Shown here: positions 52,552 through 60,963 of the stretch, piece by piece
Layout of the letters: each line of letters starts with the position of its first letter
Numbering within the stretch: position 1 is the stretch's first letter
Assembly (NCBI GenBank): GCA_025928545.1
Contig: JAICJH010000001.1
Span: 1 to 64,000 of the forward strand
From: Bryobacteraceae bacterium
GTDB taxonomy: Bacteria > Acidobacteriota > Terriglobia > Bryobacterales > Bryobacteraceae
Length of the DNA stretch: 64,000 bases
Direction: 5' to 3'
The notes under the pieces: generated by a model
What the model was told of the DNA's origin: nothing
Seen by the model: only the letters and a program-made list of their open reading frames with translations
The model's database searches: none
Made by a program: the position numbers and the translations under genes

Positions 52552-54009
52552 ATGCAGTTCCGCCCAGACTTGGACAGCGCCTCCGACATGCCGCTTTACA
52601 GGCAATTGGGAAGCTATTTCCAGCGCCTGATCTCCACCGGAGAACTGCAGGCGGGCAATCGCCTACCACCGACCCGTGAATTGGCTGGTCAGCTTGGACT
52701 GAACCGGACGACCGTATCAGCCGCCTATGAATGGCTGGAATCGGAAGGCTTGATTCAGGGTGCGGTTGGTCGAGGCAGTTTCGTTCTCGGCTCTCCGTCT
52801 CAACGAAGCCCCGCCATCGTCGATTGGTCGCGTTCGCTGACGCCGTCCATGTTCCCTTCGAGCGGCTCTCCGGCATCCAATGTAATCGATTTCTCCAGTT
52901 CGCGTCCGTCCGAGCGGCTGTTTCCTTTACAGGAATTTCGTGAATCCTGCCAGGAAGTGCTCGGGAACGGAGCCCTGCAGTCGTTGCTGCAACTCGGCTC
53001 TCCACTGGGCTATGCCCCGTTACGAGCCTGGCTGCTGGCGCGCGCACGGCAGCAAGGGATTGCCGGCGAGGCAGATGACATTCTCATCACGAACGGCTGC
53101 CAGCAGGCAGTCGACATATTACGCAGAGCGCTGACGGAGCCCGGAACCAAAGTGGCCATGGAAGAGCCCGTTTACCCTGGCCTGCGCAACCTGTTTCTCG
53201 ATGCCGGAGCGGAACTCATCGGAATCCCGGTGGCTGGCGAAGGGATGGATTTCCACGCGCTGCGCCGCGCGATTGAGGGTGGCGTGAAGGCGGTTGTGAT
53301 CACACCTTCTTTCCAGAACCCGACCGGCGCTACCATGTCCGCCGCCAATCGCTCCGCTCTGATCGCACTCACGCAGGCAGCCGGCGTTGTGGTCATCGAG
53401 AACGATATCTACAACGATCTGAACTACAACGGCGGCAAGCTTCCTCGCCTGAAATCGCTCGACAGCAATGTGATCCTGCTGGGCAGTTTTTCCAAGATTG
53501 CCTTTCCCGGAGTGCGCGTCGGCTGGATCATCGCGCCGAAGCCGGTGATTGCCCGCGCTGCGGAGCTGAAACAACTGATGGATCTTCACACAGACCAGTT
53601 GTCGCAGGCTTTCCTGCTGCATTTCGCGGAGTCCGGACGGCTGGCGAAACATGAGGCCACCGTCATTGCGGCGGGCCGTGAAAAGCTGCGCGCAGTGGAA
53701 CAGGCTTGCCGGAAATACCTGCCGGGGTGCGCGTTTTCCGTGCCTTCGGGCGGCATGAATATGTGGGTCGATTTGCCCGCCGGGCTCGATTCCGGCGCGC
53801 TGCGGGGACTCGCCAGACAGGCTGGCGTGGACTATCTGCCCGGCCGCTATTTCTCGGTTTCCCGCTCGCTCGACCGGGGTTTACGGTTGAGTTTCGCGGG
53901 TCTGGAACCGGCCGAAATCCGGCGTGGTATCGAAATTCTCGGCGGTGTTATCGAAGACGCCGCAACCTCACGTGACGATGCGTCCAGGCCGACGCTGGCT
54001 TTTGTTTAA
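52552..54009 (+). CDS. pdxR: MocR/GntR-type regulator with aminotransferase fold, PdxR-like
   Basis: A 485-residue fusion: N-terminal GntR winged helix (YRQLGSYFQRLISTG, LPPTRELAGQLGLNRTTVSA) and a fold-type I aminotransferase domain with PLP-binding K315 in LLGSFSKIAFPGVRVGW. PdxR senses PLP and controls PLP synthase genes. The assignment among MocR regulators rests on the next genes being pdxS and pdxT, 36 bases downstream. It is codirectional with them here, whereas many PdxR genes are divergent, so the whole set may be one operon. Confidence 0.85.
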   Translation: MQFRPDLDSASDMPLYRQLGSYFQRLISTGELQAGNRLPPTRELAGQLGLNRTTVSAAYEWLESEGLIQGAVGRGSFVLGSPSQRSPAIVDWSRSLTPSMFPSSGSPASNVIDFSSSRPSERLFPLQEFRESCQEVLGNGALQSLLQLGSPLGYAPLRAWLLARARQQGIAGEADDILITNGCQQAVDILRRALTEPGTKVAMEEPVYPGLRNLFLDAGAELIGIPVAGEGMDFHALRRAIEGGVKAVVITPSFQNPTGATMSAANRSALIALTQAAGVVVIENDIYNDLNYNGGKLPRLKSLDSNVILLGSFSKIAFPGVRVGWIIAPKPVIARAAELKQLMDLHTDQLSQAFLLHFAESGRLAKHEATVIAAGREKLRAVEQACRKYLPGCAFSVPSGGMNMWVDLPAGLDSGALRGLARQAGVDYLPGRYFSVSRSLDRGLRLSFAGLEPAEIRRGIEILGGVIEDAATSRDDASRPTLAFV

Positions 54010-54045
54010 CGCGATATTGAAAGAACCTACAGGAGACAAACGCAA

Positions 54046-54930
54046 ATGATTTTCAACGAAGACTTCCGCCTGAAAGTGGGCCTGGCTGAAATGCTCAAGG
54101 GCGGCGTGATTATGGACGTGGTCAACGCCGAGCAGGCGGTGATCGCGGAAAAGGCCGGCGCCTGCGCCGTGATGGCGCTCGAACGCGTTCCTTCCGATAT
54201 CCGCAGAGACGGCGGTGTGGCGCGCATGTCTGCTGTCAGCATGATGCGCGAAATCATGGCTTCCGTTACCATCCCGGTGATGGCCAAGGCTCGTATCGGT
54301 CATTTCACCGAAGCGCGCATCCTCGAAGCCATGGGCTGCGACTACATCGATGAGAGCGAAGTGCTGACGCCCGCCGATGAAGAACACCACATCGATAAGA
54401 AGACCTTTAAGGTGCCGTTCGTTTGCGGCGCGCGCAATCTCGGCGAAGCCCTGCGGCGGATCGCCGAAGGCGCGGCCATGATCCGCACCAAGGGTGAGGC
54501 TGGTTCAGGCAACATCGTGGAGGCGGTGCGGCACATGCGGACGATTGTGCGCGAGATGCGGCAACTCACGGTGCTCGGTAAGGAAGAACTGGTGCATGAG
54601 TCCAAGATTCTGGGCGCGCCGCTGGAACTCGTGGAGTGGGTGGCGGAGCATGGCAAATTGCCGACCCCGAACTTCTCGGCGGGTGGAATTGCAACGCCGG
54701 CCGATGCCGCGCTCGTGATGCATCTGGGTGCTGAAGCCGTTTTCGTCGGCTCCGGAATTTTCAAGAGCGACGACCCGGCCGCCCGTGCCCGCGCCATCGT
54801 GATGGCGACCACCTACTACAAGGATCCGCAAAAGCTGCTGGAAGCGAGCGAAGGGCTTGGCCTCGCTATGCCCGGTCTGGACATCGCGAAGATGCCGGAA
54901 AGCGAATTGATGCAGACTCGCGGGTGGTAG
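54046..54930 (+). CDS. pdxS: Pyridoxal 5'-phosphate synthase subunit PdxS
   Basis: A 294-residue TIM-barrel synthase that makes PLP from ribose 5-phosphate, glyceraldehyde 3-phosphate and ammonia. [49 protein letters not shown] and [18 protein letters not shown] are signature stretches; the Lys of MAKARIGH is the catalytic swinging lysine. GGAGA precedes the ATG. Length is normal. Ammonia is supplied by PdxT, encoded two bases downstream. Confidence 0.97.
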   Translation: MIFNEDFRLKVGLAEMLKGGVIMDVVNAEQAVIAEKAGACAVMALERVPSDIRRDGGVARMSAVSMMREIMASVTIPVMAKARIGHFTEARILEAMGCDYIDESEVLTPADEEHHIDKKTFKVPFVCGARNLGEALRRIAEGAAMIRTKGEAGSGNIVEAVRHMRTIVREMRQLTVLGKEELVHESKILGAPLELVEWVAEHGKLPTPNFSAGGIATPADAALVMHLGAEAVFVGSGIFKSDDPAARARAIVMATTYYKDPQKLLEASEGLGLAMPGLDIAKMPESELMQTRGW

Positions 54931-54932
54931 CC

Positions 54933-55529
54933 ATGCCCGCAAAAAATGGTAAGAAGCGCGTCGGGGTTCTCGCCCTCCAGGGGGACTTCGACGCGCACGC
55001 GAAAGCCATTCAGCAGGCCGGTGGCGAGGCCGTCGAAGTACGTACAGCGGAAGAACTCGGTCATATCGATGGTCTTGTAATTCCCGGCGGCGAAAGCACC
55101 AGCATGCTGAAACTGCTGAACATGATGGAGCTGATCGAACCGCTCAGTGAATTCGTACGAAACAAACCTGTTTTCGGAACCTGCGCGGGGGCGATCCTGC
55201 TGGCTACTGAGGTTCTGAATCCGTCACAGCAGAGCCTGGGCGCGATGGACATGACTGTGGAGCGGAACGCCTACGGCCGGCAGATCGACAGCCGGGTCGC
55301 CAATATCTCGGCCAGCGCGGATTTTCAGGCGCGTGCCGGCGAAGGCGATGTAGAGGCGGTTTTCATACGTGCGCCCATTATCCGGAGGACCGGTCCGGCA
55401 GTAAAAGTGCTTGCCGAATACCATGGAGATCCAGTGCTGGTTGAACAGGGGAAACATCTTGTTGCCACCTTTCACCCGGAACTGACTCACGACGCGAGGG
55501 TTCACAAATTATTCCTAAGCAAGATCTGA
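54933..55529 (+). CDS. pdxT: PLP synthase glutaminase subunit PdxT
   Basis: A 198-residue class I glutamine amidotransferase. VGVLALQGDFDAH, the PGGEST loop, nucleophile C84 in GTCAGAILL and the His-Glu pair in TFHPELTHD complete the catalytic triad. It releases ammonia from glutamine and channels it to PdxS. ATG 54933 is two bases past the pdxS stop and preferred to GTG 54924, which lies inside pdxS. The stop TGA overlaps the probable CTG start of the phosphatase gene. Confidence 0.96.
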   Translation: MPAKNGKKRVGVLALQGDFDAHAKAIQQAGGEAVEVRTAEELGHIDGLVIPGGESTSMLKLLNMMELIEPLSEFVRNKPVFGTCAGAILLATEVLNPSQQSLGAMDMTVERNAYGRQIDSRVANISASADFQARAGEGDVEAVFIRAPIIRRTGPAVKVLAEYHGDPVLVEQGKHLVATFHPELTHDARVHKLFLSKI

Positions 55530-55924
55530 AGAAGGTAATCTTTGTGTGCATCGGTAATGTTTGCCGAAGCCCGATGGCGGAAGGTTTTGCCAACTGCTAT
55601 GGGTCGGACGTGCTGCGCGCGGAAAGCCGCGGGCTGGCGCCGGTACCGCACGTCCCCAGCCAGGGCATTGCCGCCATGCGCGAAAAGAATATCGATATTT
55701 CCGGCCACGTTTCGCGACGCTATGACCCGATTGCGGGCGCCATGGCCGACATCGTCGTCAACATGTCCGACTATCCGCTGCCCGGCGTGCAGCCGCGCCA
55801 CCTGATTACGTGGAAGGTTGTGGATCCTTACCGGCAACCTCTGGCGGCGTTTCAGAAGACCCGGGATGCGATCGAACAACAGGTGATGAAGCTGATCCTC
55901 GAGCTCCGCAGAAGCACCGGGTAA
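55526..55924 (+). CDS. Low-molecular-weight protein-tyrosine phosphatase family protein
   Basis: A 132-residue protein. From CTG 55526 it reads MKKVIFVCIGNVCRSPMAEG, with the P-loop C8-x5-R14-S15 and general acid Asp in VVDPYRQP, the LMW-PTP fold; arsenate reductases share it. A GTG at 55544 is the first standard start but would remove the first beta strand and begin at the catalytic Cys, so CTG is strongly favoured. The CTG overlaps the pdxT stop as CTGA, implying coupled translation. Physiological substrate unknown. Confidence 0.82.
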   Translation: MKKVIFVCIGNVCRSPMAEGFANCYGSDVLRAESRGLAPVPHVPSQGIAAMREKNIDISGHVSRRYDPIAGAMADIVVNMSDYPLPGVQPRHLITWKVVDPYRQPLAAFQKTRDAIEQQVMKLILELRRSTG

Positions 55925-55934
55925 AAGGGCGGCT

Positions 55935-55950
55935 GGGGCGGAACGGCCCC
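55935..55950. terminator. Short GC hairpin between convergent genes
   Basis: GGGGC (55935-55939) and GCCCC (55946-55950) flank a six-base loop, just after the phosphatase stop and before the GH3 stop. No T-tract; weak bidirectional terminator candidate. Confidence 0.3.
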
Positions 55951-55959
55951 GCGGCGCAG

Positions 55960-57891
55960 CTACCGCGAACCCATACCGCAGCCAGCGCAGGGCTTCGCCG
56001 TTTCCCGCAGCACAATGCCGTCCCCGAGATTCGCAAAGCCCGGAATGGTGACCGGTAGTTTCCCTTCCACTGTCAACTCGCCGAATACCGCCTTCACCGC
56101 CGCGACTTCGGAGGGTGGCACTGTACTGTAAGTCGCCAGATACGCCGCGACATCGGGGAAATTGCGCAGCATATACGGATTTCCGAGCGCCGCGAATACA
56201 ACCGGCTTTTTCGTGGCCGTCAGTTTTGCCACAAGTTTGGGCAATGCCCCGCCCATTCCCGCGTTCCCCCGATTCGCCGCCACCGACGCAAACGCCGCCA
56301 CTACAAACTCGCGCGCAGCCGACCCGCGCTGCAGCAGTGTATCCAGTTCGGTTTCCGACATGGTGGAATCCGCCCGAATGATCTCCGCCTGCGGAAAACG
56401 CTTTCGAACCTCGGCGGCGAAGGCGTTGCCCTCCACCGATGAGGGACCTTCCACCATCGTGTAGAACACCGTCGCGCCCAGGTTTTGCAGGGGAAGAATG
56501 CCGCCCTGATTTCGCACCAGAGTCACCGAACGGTCGGCAATTTTCTGCGCGGCGGCTTCGCTTGCAGGCGTGTTCACCACCTGACTCAGCAGCTTCACAT
56601 CGACCAACTTTCCGTTCGCCAGGCCCACCCTCGCCTTTGCGGCGAGTATGCGGGAGACGCTCGCATCGATCCGCTGCGGCGTGAGACGTCCGCTCTTGAC
56701 AGCCGCAAGTACTGCGTCGATAGCAGCTTTCGGATCGGATGGCATGAGCAGCACGTCGGCGCCGGCTTCGAGCGCGCGCACGGCGGCCTCGCCCACGGCA
56801 AAGCCATGAGAGATTCCACCCATATCGAGCGCATCGGTCACAATCAACCCTTTGAACCCCATTTCGTCGCGCAGAATGCCGCTCAGGATCTTTGGCGACA
56901 GTGTGGCGGGCAGGCCGGGATCGTCCAGCGCGGGGACGGCCAGGTGCGCGGTCATGATGGAATCGACGCCGCTCTGGATGGCTGCGCGGAACGGAGCCCA
57001 CTCCAGAGCTTCCAGGCGTGGAATGTCGGCCGTTACGGTCGCCATGTTCATATGAGTGTCGGTCGCCGTATCGCCATGGCCTGGAAAATGTTTGGCGGTC
57101 ACCAGAACGCGGTTCTTCTGATCCGCATGAGCGCCGTCGATAAAGGCGCTCACAAAACGCGACACTGCCGCCGGGTCTTCTCCGTAGGATCGAATGTTGA
57201 TGATCGGATTGTCGGGGTTGTTATTGACGTCGGCATCCGGAAAGAAAAGCCATTGGAAACCCATGGCGCGGGATTCTTTCGCTGTGATTTCGCCTTCCGT
57301 CCGCGCTTCCTCCGGATCGCCCGACGCCGTGAAGGCCATAGCGTGAGGAAAAATGGTGGTGGCTTCGATGCGCATGGAAGCTCCGCGTTCGAAATCTCCG
57401 GCTACCAACAGGGGCACCTTCGGTGAGAGGCGCTGCATGCGGTTGATGAAGGTCGCGGTTTCCACCGGATTGGCCTTTGCCACAACCCGGCCGTTCGCGA
57501 GATTGACCAGGATCAGCCCGCCCACGTGCTCCCGTGTCACCAGGTTCATGAACTTCCCCGCTTCGCGCGAGCGTGGACGGAATGGGTGCCCATTGAACGG
57601 AATGACGACCAATTGCGCCACCCTCTCCCGCAGAGATAAAGACGACATCCAGCGCGCCACGACTACTTCATCGGATGCGCCTTTGGGCGAAGGCGCAACT
57701 GTGGCCGCTTTCGCTGGCGCGGAGGATTTCTTTGAACTTGTTGTGGGTTTGCGGGCAGCACTCTTGCGCGGCGTTCTTGACGCGGCCTGAGTGATTAGCG
57801 CAACCGCCAGAAGAGCAAGCAGCGGGAGCAGCCACACCCGAAACATCCTCCAGGGCTGGCCCGTCCGGGGCGACCAGTCCCGGCTGACCAT
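55960..57891 (-). CDS. nagZ: GH3 beta-N-acetylhexosaminidase, NagZ-like
   Basis: A 643-residue enzyme with an N-terminal membrane or signal segment (FRVWLLPLLALLAVALI) and an Ala/Lys/Ser linker. The GH3 barrel carries VAGDFERGASMR, the NagZ loop KHFPGHGDTATDTH (acid/base His) and nucleophile D353 in IVTDALDMGGI; a second alpha/beta domain follows, ending with AGCGMGSR. NagZ removes N-acetylglucosamine from peptidoglycan fragments; the two-domain exported form is common outside Proteobacteria. ATG 57891 overlaps the stop of the upstream response regulator as TGATG; the longer frame to 58218 lies inside that gene. Confidence 0.88.
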   Translation of the reverse strand: MVSRDWSPRTGQPWRMFRVWLLPLLALLAVALITQAASRTPRKSAARKPTTSSKKSSAPAKAATVAPSPKGASDEVVVARWMSSLSLRERVAQLVVIPFNGHPFRPRSREAGKFMNLVTREHVGGLILVNLANGRVVAKANPVETATFINRMQRLSPKVPLLVAGDFERGASMRIEATTIFPHAMAFTASGDPEEARTEGEITAKESRAMGFQWLFFPDADVNNNPDNPIINIRSYGEDPAAVSRFVSAFIDGAHADQKNRVLVTAKHFPGHGDTATDTHMNMATVTADIPRLEALEWAPFRAAIQSGVDSIMTAHLAVPALDDPGLPATLSPKILSGILRDEMGFKGLIVTDALDMGGISHGFAVGEAAVRALEAGADVLLMPSDPKAAIDAVLAAVKSGRLTPQRIDASVSRILAAKARVGLANGKLVDVKLLSQVVNTPASEAAAQKIADRSVTLVRNQGGILPLQNLGATVFYTMVEGPSSVEGNAFAAEVRKRFPQAEIIRADSTMSETELDTLLQRGSAAREFVVAAFASVAANRGNAGMGGALPKLVAKLTATKKPVVFAALGNPYMLRNFPDVAAYLATYSTVPPSEVAAVKAVFGELTVEGKLPVTIPGFANLGDGIVLRETAKPCAGCGMGSR

Positions 57892-58349
57892 CAGCGGCTG
57901 CCCGCCGGCTTTCGGAGTAACAGTTTGCGTCGGGTATTTCCGGCGGCTGAAGGCGGGCGTCGGCGGGGTGTCTGGTGACCCAGTTTCCGCACCGCCCGCA
58001 GAAGTTCGGGCACTTCCTTGTTGCTCTTGAGAATCAGTTCGTCGGCGCCCGTGTTTTCCTGATTCATGCCCAGGACCCCGATAAAACCTGAAAGCAGAAT
58101 GGTGCGCGCCGGAGAATCCGAAGCGCGTATGAGGCGAATCAGTTCTGCTCCGTTCATACCCGCGAGACGGTAGTTTGTCACTACAATGTCGAACCGGCTC
58201 TGCTGAAAAAGCGACCACGCATCTTCGGCAGTCGCAGTGGTAGTAACACCAAAACCGTGCTCCTCCAGGATCATGCGCCGGGCGGTCAGTCCGTTTGGAT
58301 TGTCGTCAACGAGAAGAATAGATACAGAAGAAGCCGAGTCGGATTTCAT
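57891..58349 (-). CDS. Single-domain response regulator
   Basis: A receiver protein of about 152 residues: ILLVDDNPNGLTARRMI, phosphoacceptor region IVVTNYRLAGMNG where Asp is replaced by Asn, TILLSGF, and a Lys in LILKSNKEV. The missing Asp suggests a pseudo-receiver. The C-terminal 25 residues are basic (TPRRRPPSAAGNTRRKLLLR). ATG 58349 is chosen over earlier codons in a frame extending to 58577; ATG 58382 is an alternative. Its stop overlaps the NagZ-like ATG as TGATG. Partner kinase unknown. Confidence 0.75.
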   Translation of the reverse strand: MKSDSASSVSILLVDDNPNGLTARRMILEEHGFGVTTTATAEDAWSLFQQSRFDIVVTNYRLAGMNGAELIRLIRASDSPARTILLSGFIGVLGMNQENTGADELILKSNKEVPELLRAVRKLGHQTPRRRPPSAAGNTRRKLLLRKPAGSR

Positions 58350-58503
58350 TGCGGGAACGGTTGAAAGTAACAGACCCGTCATGCAACTGTCAAGAGATTT
58401 GCATCCGGTTGAAATCAGAGCGAATTCAGTTCTTGACTTCGAGGCGATATGACGGAAGCGAAACCCGGAAACAGCAGGGGCCGTAATTGTTTCGCGTCTG
58501 CGT

Positions 58504-59652
58504 TTATTCCACCGCGCGCGGAGCTTTATAACCCTGTTTGGCGATGATCGTATACTTGATCGGCTTGTTCTTCTCATCCTTCATGACCACCGGCTGATTG
58601 GTCGCGGGATCGACCAGTTGCACGGTGATCTTGCGGAACTTGCCGTCGTGTTCCTGGTTTGAGGGAGAGTAAGCGAGCGTATACTGATTGCGCATGGCGC
58701 TCTGCATCGAATTGAACACGTCGCCGATTTCCGCCGGCCAGCGCGGGAAAAACGCCTGACCGCCTGTCTCCTTCGTAAACGTCTTCATCTCGTTATCGGC
58801 CTGAAGAAAGTCTATGCCCAGGTTGGCGCCGGGATTCAGCATCTGCAGCAGCCCGATCGAGTAAATCGGTACGCCCGAATCCTGTAGTTTCCGCCGGGTC
58901 TGATCGAATGTGATCTTGCTGAAAGTATCGATACCCGAAGTCAGCACCAGTATGGCTTTCCGGCCTTCGATTTTCGACATCCGGTCGGCGGTGTCGGTGA
59001 GGGCGTCGAACAGGTTCGCTTCCGAGAAATCCGGGAATATGAAACTACGCAAGCCTTGCTGGAGCACAGCCCGATCGTTCGTAAAATCGGTGACAATCTG
59101 GGTTCGCAGATCGTAGCGGATGATGGCGACATAGTCGTCGGGCCTCAGGGTGCTCAGGAACGAGTAGGCGGTCTGGAGCGTCAGAAACCAGTCTCCGCCG
59201 CCATACCACTGGAAGCGCCGGCTGAACTCAACTACCAGCGCAACGGTCATGGGCGCCTGGCCAAGCGAAAATTCTTTGATCGTTTGCGGGACGTTGTCTT
59301 CCAGAATCCGGAAGTAGTTGCGCGGGATGGTGGGAACGAAATTGTTTTTGTTATCTACCACCGCGACATCCACGGTCACCAGACTCGTATCGGCCGAAAA
59401 AGTCGCGGATGGCGGCCCGCCGTCATCCTTCGGTTTGGGCGCCAGTTTTGAGGGAATCTTCGGCAGTTCCGTTGCCGGGGCGGGAGTTGCGGCAGGGGCT
59501 GAGGGTGATGTGGAGGGTGTAGAAGATGAATCTGTAACAGGGCGGCGCGGCCTGGCCACCGTGTCGCTCCCGACCGAACCGGGTCCCTCCTGTGCGAACA
59601 AGGCCGCCAGAAGGACCAACAGTACACCAGAAGCGACAATCAGCTTTTTCAT
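58504..59652 (-). CDS. Secreted VWFA-domain protein (Acidobacteria type)
   Basis: A 382-residue exported protein: leader LIVASGVLLVLLAALFAQ, Ser/Pro/Ala-rich linker, then a von Willebrand A-like domain of the Acidobacteria-associated family (TIGR03436-like): SLVTVDVAVVDNKNNFV, YFRILEDNVPQTIKEFS, KAILVLTSGIDTFS and RNQYTLAYSPSN. The usual DxSxS metal site is replaced by VEFSRRF, so the canonical MIDAS is absent. AGGAAG precedes ATG 59652; the longer frame to 59703 is unsupported. Function unknown; probably extracytoplasmic protein binding. Confidence 0.82.
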   Translation of the reverse strand: MKKLIVASGVLLVLLAALFAQEGPGSVGSDTVARPRRPVTDSSSTPSTSPSAPAATPAPATELPKIPSKLAPKPKDDGGPPSATFSADTSLVTVDVAVVDNKNNFVPTIPRNYFRILEDNVPQTIKEFSLGQAPMTVALVVEFSRRFQWYGGGDWFLTLQTAYSFLSTLRPDDYVAIIRYDLRTQIVTDFTNDRAVLQQGLRSFIFPDFSEANLFDALTDTADRMSKIEGRKAILVLTSGIDTFSKITFDQTRRKLQDSGVPIYSIGLLQMLNPGANLGIDFLQADNEMKTFTKETGGQAFFPRWPAEIGDVFNSMQSAMRNQYTLAYSPSNQEHDGKFRKITVQLVDPATNQPVVMKDEKNKPIKYTIIAKQGYKAPRAVE

Positions 59653-59719
59653 AAGGGACTTCCTCAGGAATTCATTAACATGGACGCGATGGCGTCGAAC
59701 CATGTTTCACTGCCCCGCC

Positions 59720-60481
59720 CTAGTTGACCCACGGTCCCTTATCCGAACCGTGCTTCTTCATATATACCTGAAATTTGCGCTTGGCGCGTTGCAGCTTGTA
59801 ATCCCGCCATTTATCGGCCAGGCTGAACGCAGGCTGGGGAATCCGGGAGCGGCGGCGCGTTGAGAACTGAGTCCGCATATAGATGTAGCCCACCAGCATC
59901 CCGCCTAAATGAGCCAGATTGCTGACAGGACCGGCCTGGAACGAGCCCAGAAAAGCGATTGCGCCGAAGATCATCACCGCGTATTTCGCTTTAATCGGAA
60001 ACAGGAACATCAGCAGTATTTCCGTTTCAGGGAACAGCATCCCAAACGCGAGCAATAAGCCGTAAATCGCGCCCGAAGCCCCGATTACCCGCTCTCCGGG
60101 ATTGCCGAAAGCCAGATTGGCAAGCACAACGCACAATCCAGCCCCAATGCCGCAGATGAAATAGTACTGAAGAAATCTCCTGGTACCCCATGTTTGTTCG
60201 ACGGCTGCGCCGAACATCCATAAGGTCAGCATGTTGAACAAAATGTGCGTAATGCTCCCGTGCAGGAACATGTACGTGACCAGTTGCCAGATTTCAGCCC
60301 GGCGCACGACATCGATCGGTACCAGATTGCAGGCGAGCAGAACTCCGCCCAGGAAAGAATCGAAAAAGAAAAAATTAAAAATGTAGACGGCGACGTTGAC
60401 AATAATCAGCCACTTCACGCCGGGCGGGAAGGCGGGAAAGAACAGCGACGCCGAGCTTCGGTACCGCGTGTCGATGCGCAT
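59720..60481 (-). CDS. Rhomboid intramembrane serine protease
   Basis: A 253-residue six-helix membrane protease. The catalytic dyad is S136 in IGASGAIYG and H191 in NLAHLGGMLVGY; FLHGSITHILFNMLTLW provides the conserved His and Asn of helix 2. A basic soluble tail (DKWRDYKLQRAKRKFQVYMK) follows. It cleaves transmembrane substrates within the bilayer. TATTCT lies about 25 bases before the ATG. The small membrane protein gene upstream may be cotranscribed. Confidence 0.92.
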   Translation of the reverse strand: MRIDTRYRSSASLFFPAFPPGVKWLIIVNVAVYIFNFFFFDSFLGGVLLACNLVPIDVVRRAEIWQLVTYMFLHGSITHILFNMLTLWMFGAAVEQTWGTRRFLQYYFICGIGAGLCVVLANLAFGNPGERVIGASGAIYGLLLAFGMLFPETEILLMFLFPIKAKYAVMIFGAIAFLGSFQAGPVSNLAHLGGMLVGYIYMRTQFSTRRRSRIPQPAFSLADKWRDYKLQRAKRKFQVYMKKHGSDKGPWVN

Positions 60482-60530
60482 GGAGCGGGAGACCGGACCT
60501 GCCGTCAGAATAGCAGACGGCTGAATTTCT

Positions 60531-60887
60531 TCAGATCCGCGCCGTTACCTTTTCCACGGCAGGATCTTCCTCTTCAAACAAAGGTTCCGCTCTTTCCACC
60601 ATGACGATTTCAGTGCGTGAAAGCCGCGAATATCGCGTGAGCCGCCAGCAAACGTATTGAACCACCGCACTGGCTCCGATCCAGACCTGCCAGTGCGACA
60701 GCAGACCGTCCTGAAAGACAAAATCTCCGAGCATGTCCAGCTCCTGCCCCAGACGCCAGAGGCCCAGGATCGCAAATGAGATGGACCCCAGATTGAGCAT
60801 GCTCGCCGTCAGTCGCGCGGCGTCGCCGTTCTTCCCCTTGCGGTTGGTGACCAGCCGGCCACTTCCAAAACGGATCCTGACAATCAT
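60531..60887 (-). CDS. Small membrane protein of unknown function
   Basis: About 118 residues from ATG 60887, beginning IVRIRFGSGRLVTNRKGKN, with two predicted membrane helices (LGSISFAILGLWRLGQ and WQVWIGASAVVQYVCW) and an acidic C-terminal tail (EPLFEEEDPAVEKV). A longer frame to 60983 exists but would overlap the divergent peptidase start and cover the likely promoter around 60906-60918, so it is disfavoured. I do not recognise a family. Confidence 0.5.
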   Translation of the reverse strand: MIVRIRFGSGRLVTNRKGKNGDAARLTASMLNLGSISFAILGLWRLGQELDMLGDFVFQDGLLSHWQVWIGASAVVQYVCWRLTRYSRLSRTEIVMVERAEPLFEEEDPAVEKVTARI

Positions 60888-60963
60888 AAGTCGAACTCGA
60901 CCCTTAATTTGACTATACTCCGTCTCTAAACGATTCTGCCAGTGCAACACAATTTCCGCGGGA

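Noticed and set aside
57892..58218. N-terminal extension of the NagZ-like frame to 58218
   Set aside because: It lies inside the response regulator gene; the TGATG overlap at 57889-57893 gives a natural start.
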